Assembly: GCA_025642065.1 (NCBI GenBank) | Contig: JAODUP010000268.1 | Coordinates: 294,001-358,000 of the forward strand | Length of the DNA stretch: 64,000 bases | Origin: Paralvinella palmiformis | Taxonomy: Eukaryota > Annelida > Polychaeta > Terebellida > Alvinellidae | Direction of reading: 5' to 3' | Shown here: piece by piece, positions 63,531-64,000 of the stretch | Layout: every line of letters begins with the position of its first letter | Position numbering within the stretch: the stretch's first letter is position 1 | Notes under the pieces: generated by a model | Told to the model about the DNA's origin: nothing | What the model saw: the letters and a program-made list of their open reading frames with translations, nothing else | Database searches by the model: none | Translations under genes and position numbers: made by a program

Positions 63531-64000
63531 ATGTTGTTGTTGATGTTGTTGTTATTGTTGTTGTTATCACAAAATTTGAATGAATCCAAACGCTATTCAC
63601 GTTATCACATCAATGGTCAATAATTGTAAACTGAATAAATCGGGTTTTTTACGTGTTTTTGTTTACTGCATTAACTTGCTAGATATTGGTATATTTTCGA
63701 CCCTTCATTATTCAATATTCAATATTCACACCTCGTTACAAAATAGTTCACTGGTAAAATATATAAGGTTCATTAACTATTTGGCTACTTTGATCAGATC
63801 AAAAGCAAACACATTTTGCCTGGATTTATGTATGTTATTAAAATATTATCGTCATTAAAAAACGCAATTGTTTTGTAAATTATGTTTCATTTGTTAAATT
63901 TCATTAAATCACATGCACACCACTCTCGCACAAATTCAGTGCACAAAAATATAAAACATAGATTCCTTCTCGCATAATAGTGATCATTGAGATCGATTCT
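63531..64000. other. Window end, nothing recognised
   Basis: A (TTG)n-like run at 63533-63566, then AT-rich DNA. The open frame at 63580-63858 has no recognisable domain. Confidence 0.4.

Overview
The window is animal nuclear DNA: AT-rich, with split genes, GT-AG introns, long (AT)n and (AC)n microsatellites, and many non-LTR, hAT, pogo-like, MULE and tRNA-SINE relics. The repeat mix and protein divergence suggest a marine invertebrate, most likely a mollusc or another lophotrochozoan. I cannot name the species.

Four conserved single-copy genes can be reconstructed exon by exon, with phases that close exactly. LRRC51 lies at 3820-5160 (-), NARS2, the mitochondrial asparaginyl-tRNA synthetase, at 14822-29435 (-), LAMTOR1, the Ragulator membrane anchor, at 31161-42125 (+), and RNF121, a membrane RING E3 ligase, at 44977-56934 (-). 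NARS2 and LAMTOR1 are head to head across 1.7 kb. LAMTOR1 and RNF121 are tail to tail. LRRC51 follows NARS2 on the same strand. Orthologues of LRRC51, LAMTOR1 and RNF121 are close neighbours on human 11q13.4 with NARS2 a few Mb away, so the block looks like an ancient bilaterian linkage. The genes are not functionally related in any obvious way.

Layout: 1-3.8 kb is non-genic with a broken coding-like stretch. 5.2-14.8 kb is a repeat graveyard (pogo-like MITE, SINEs, non-LTR copies, MULE relic). 14.8-29.4 kb is NARS2, whose introns hold an L2-type LINE with a 334-codon open frame, several SINEs, an inverted-repeat element and a fourfold 52-bp tandem duplication that copies an exon end with its splice donor. 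29.4-31.2 kb is the shared promoter interval. 31.2-42.1 kb is LAMTOR1 with LINE and hAT relics in introns. 45-57 kb is RNF121 with a pogo-like transposon and a MITE in introns. 57.05-62.24 kb is a decayed CR1-type LINE interrupted by a 1.2-kb hAT element, itself carrying a SINE. 62.2-64 kb holds two SINE-like pieces.

I found no new multi-gene system. The most unusual signals are the reiterated splice donor in NARS2, the nested transposon stack just upstream of RNF121, and the conserved four-gene linkage. Introns and orthology were read by eye from splice signals and remembered family sequences. No search was run.
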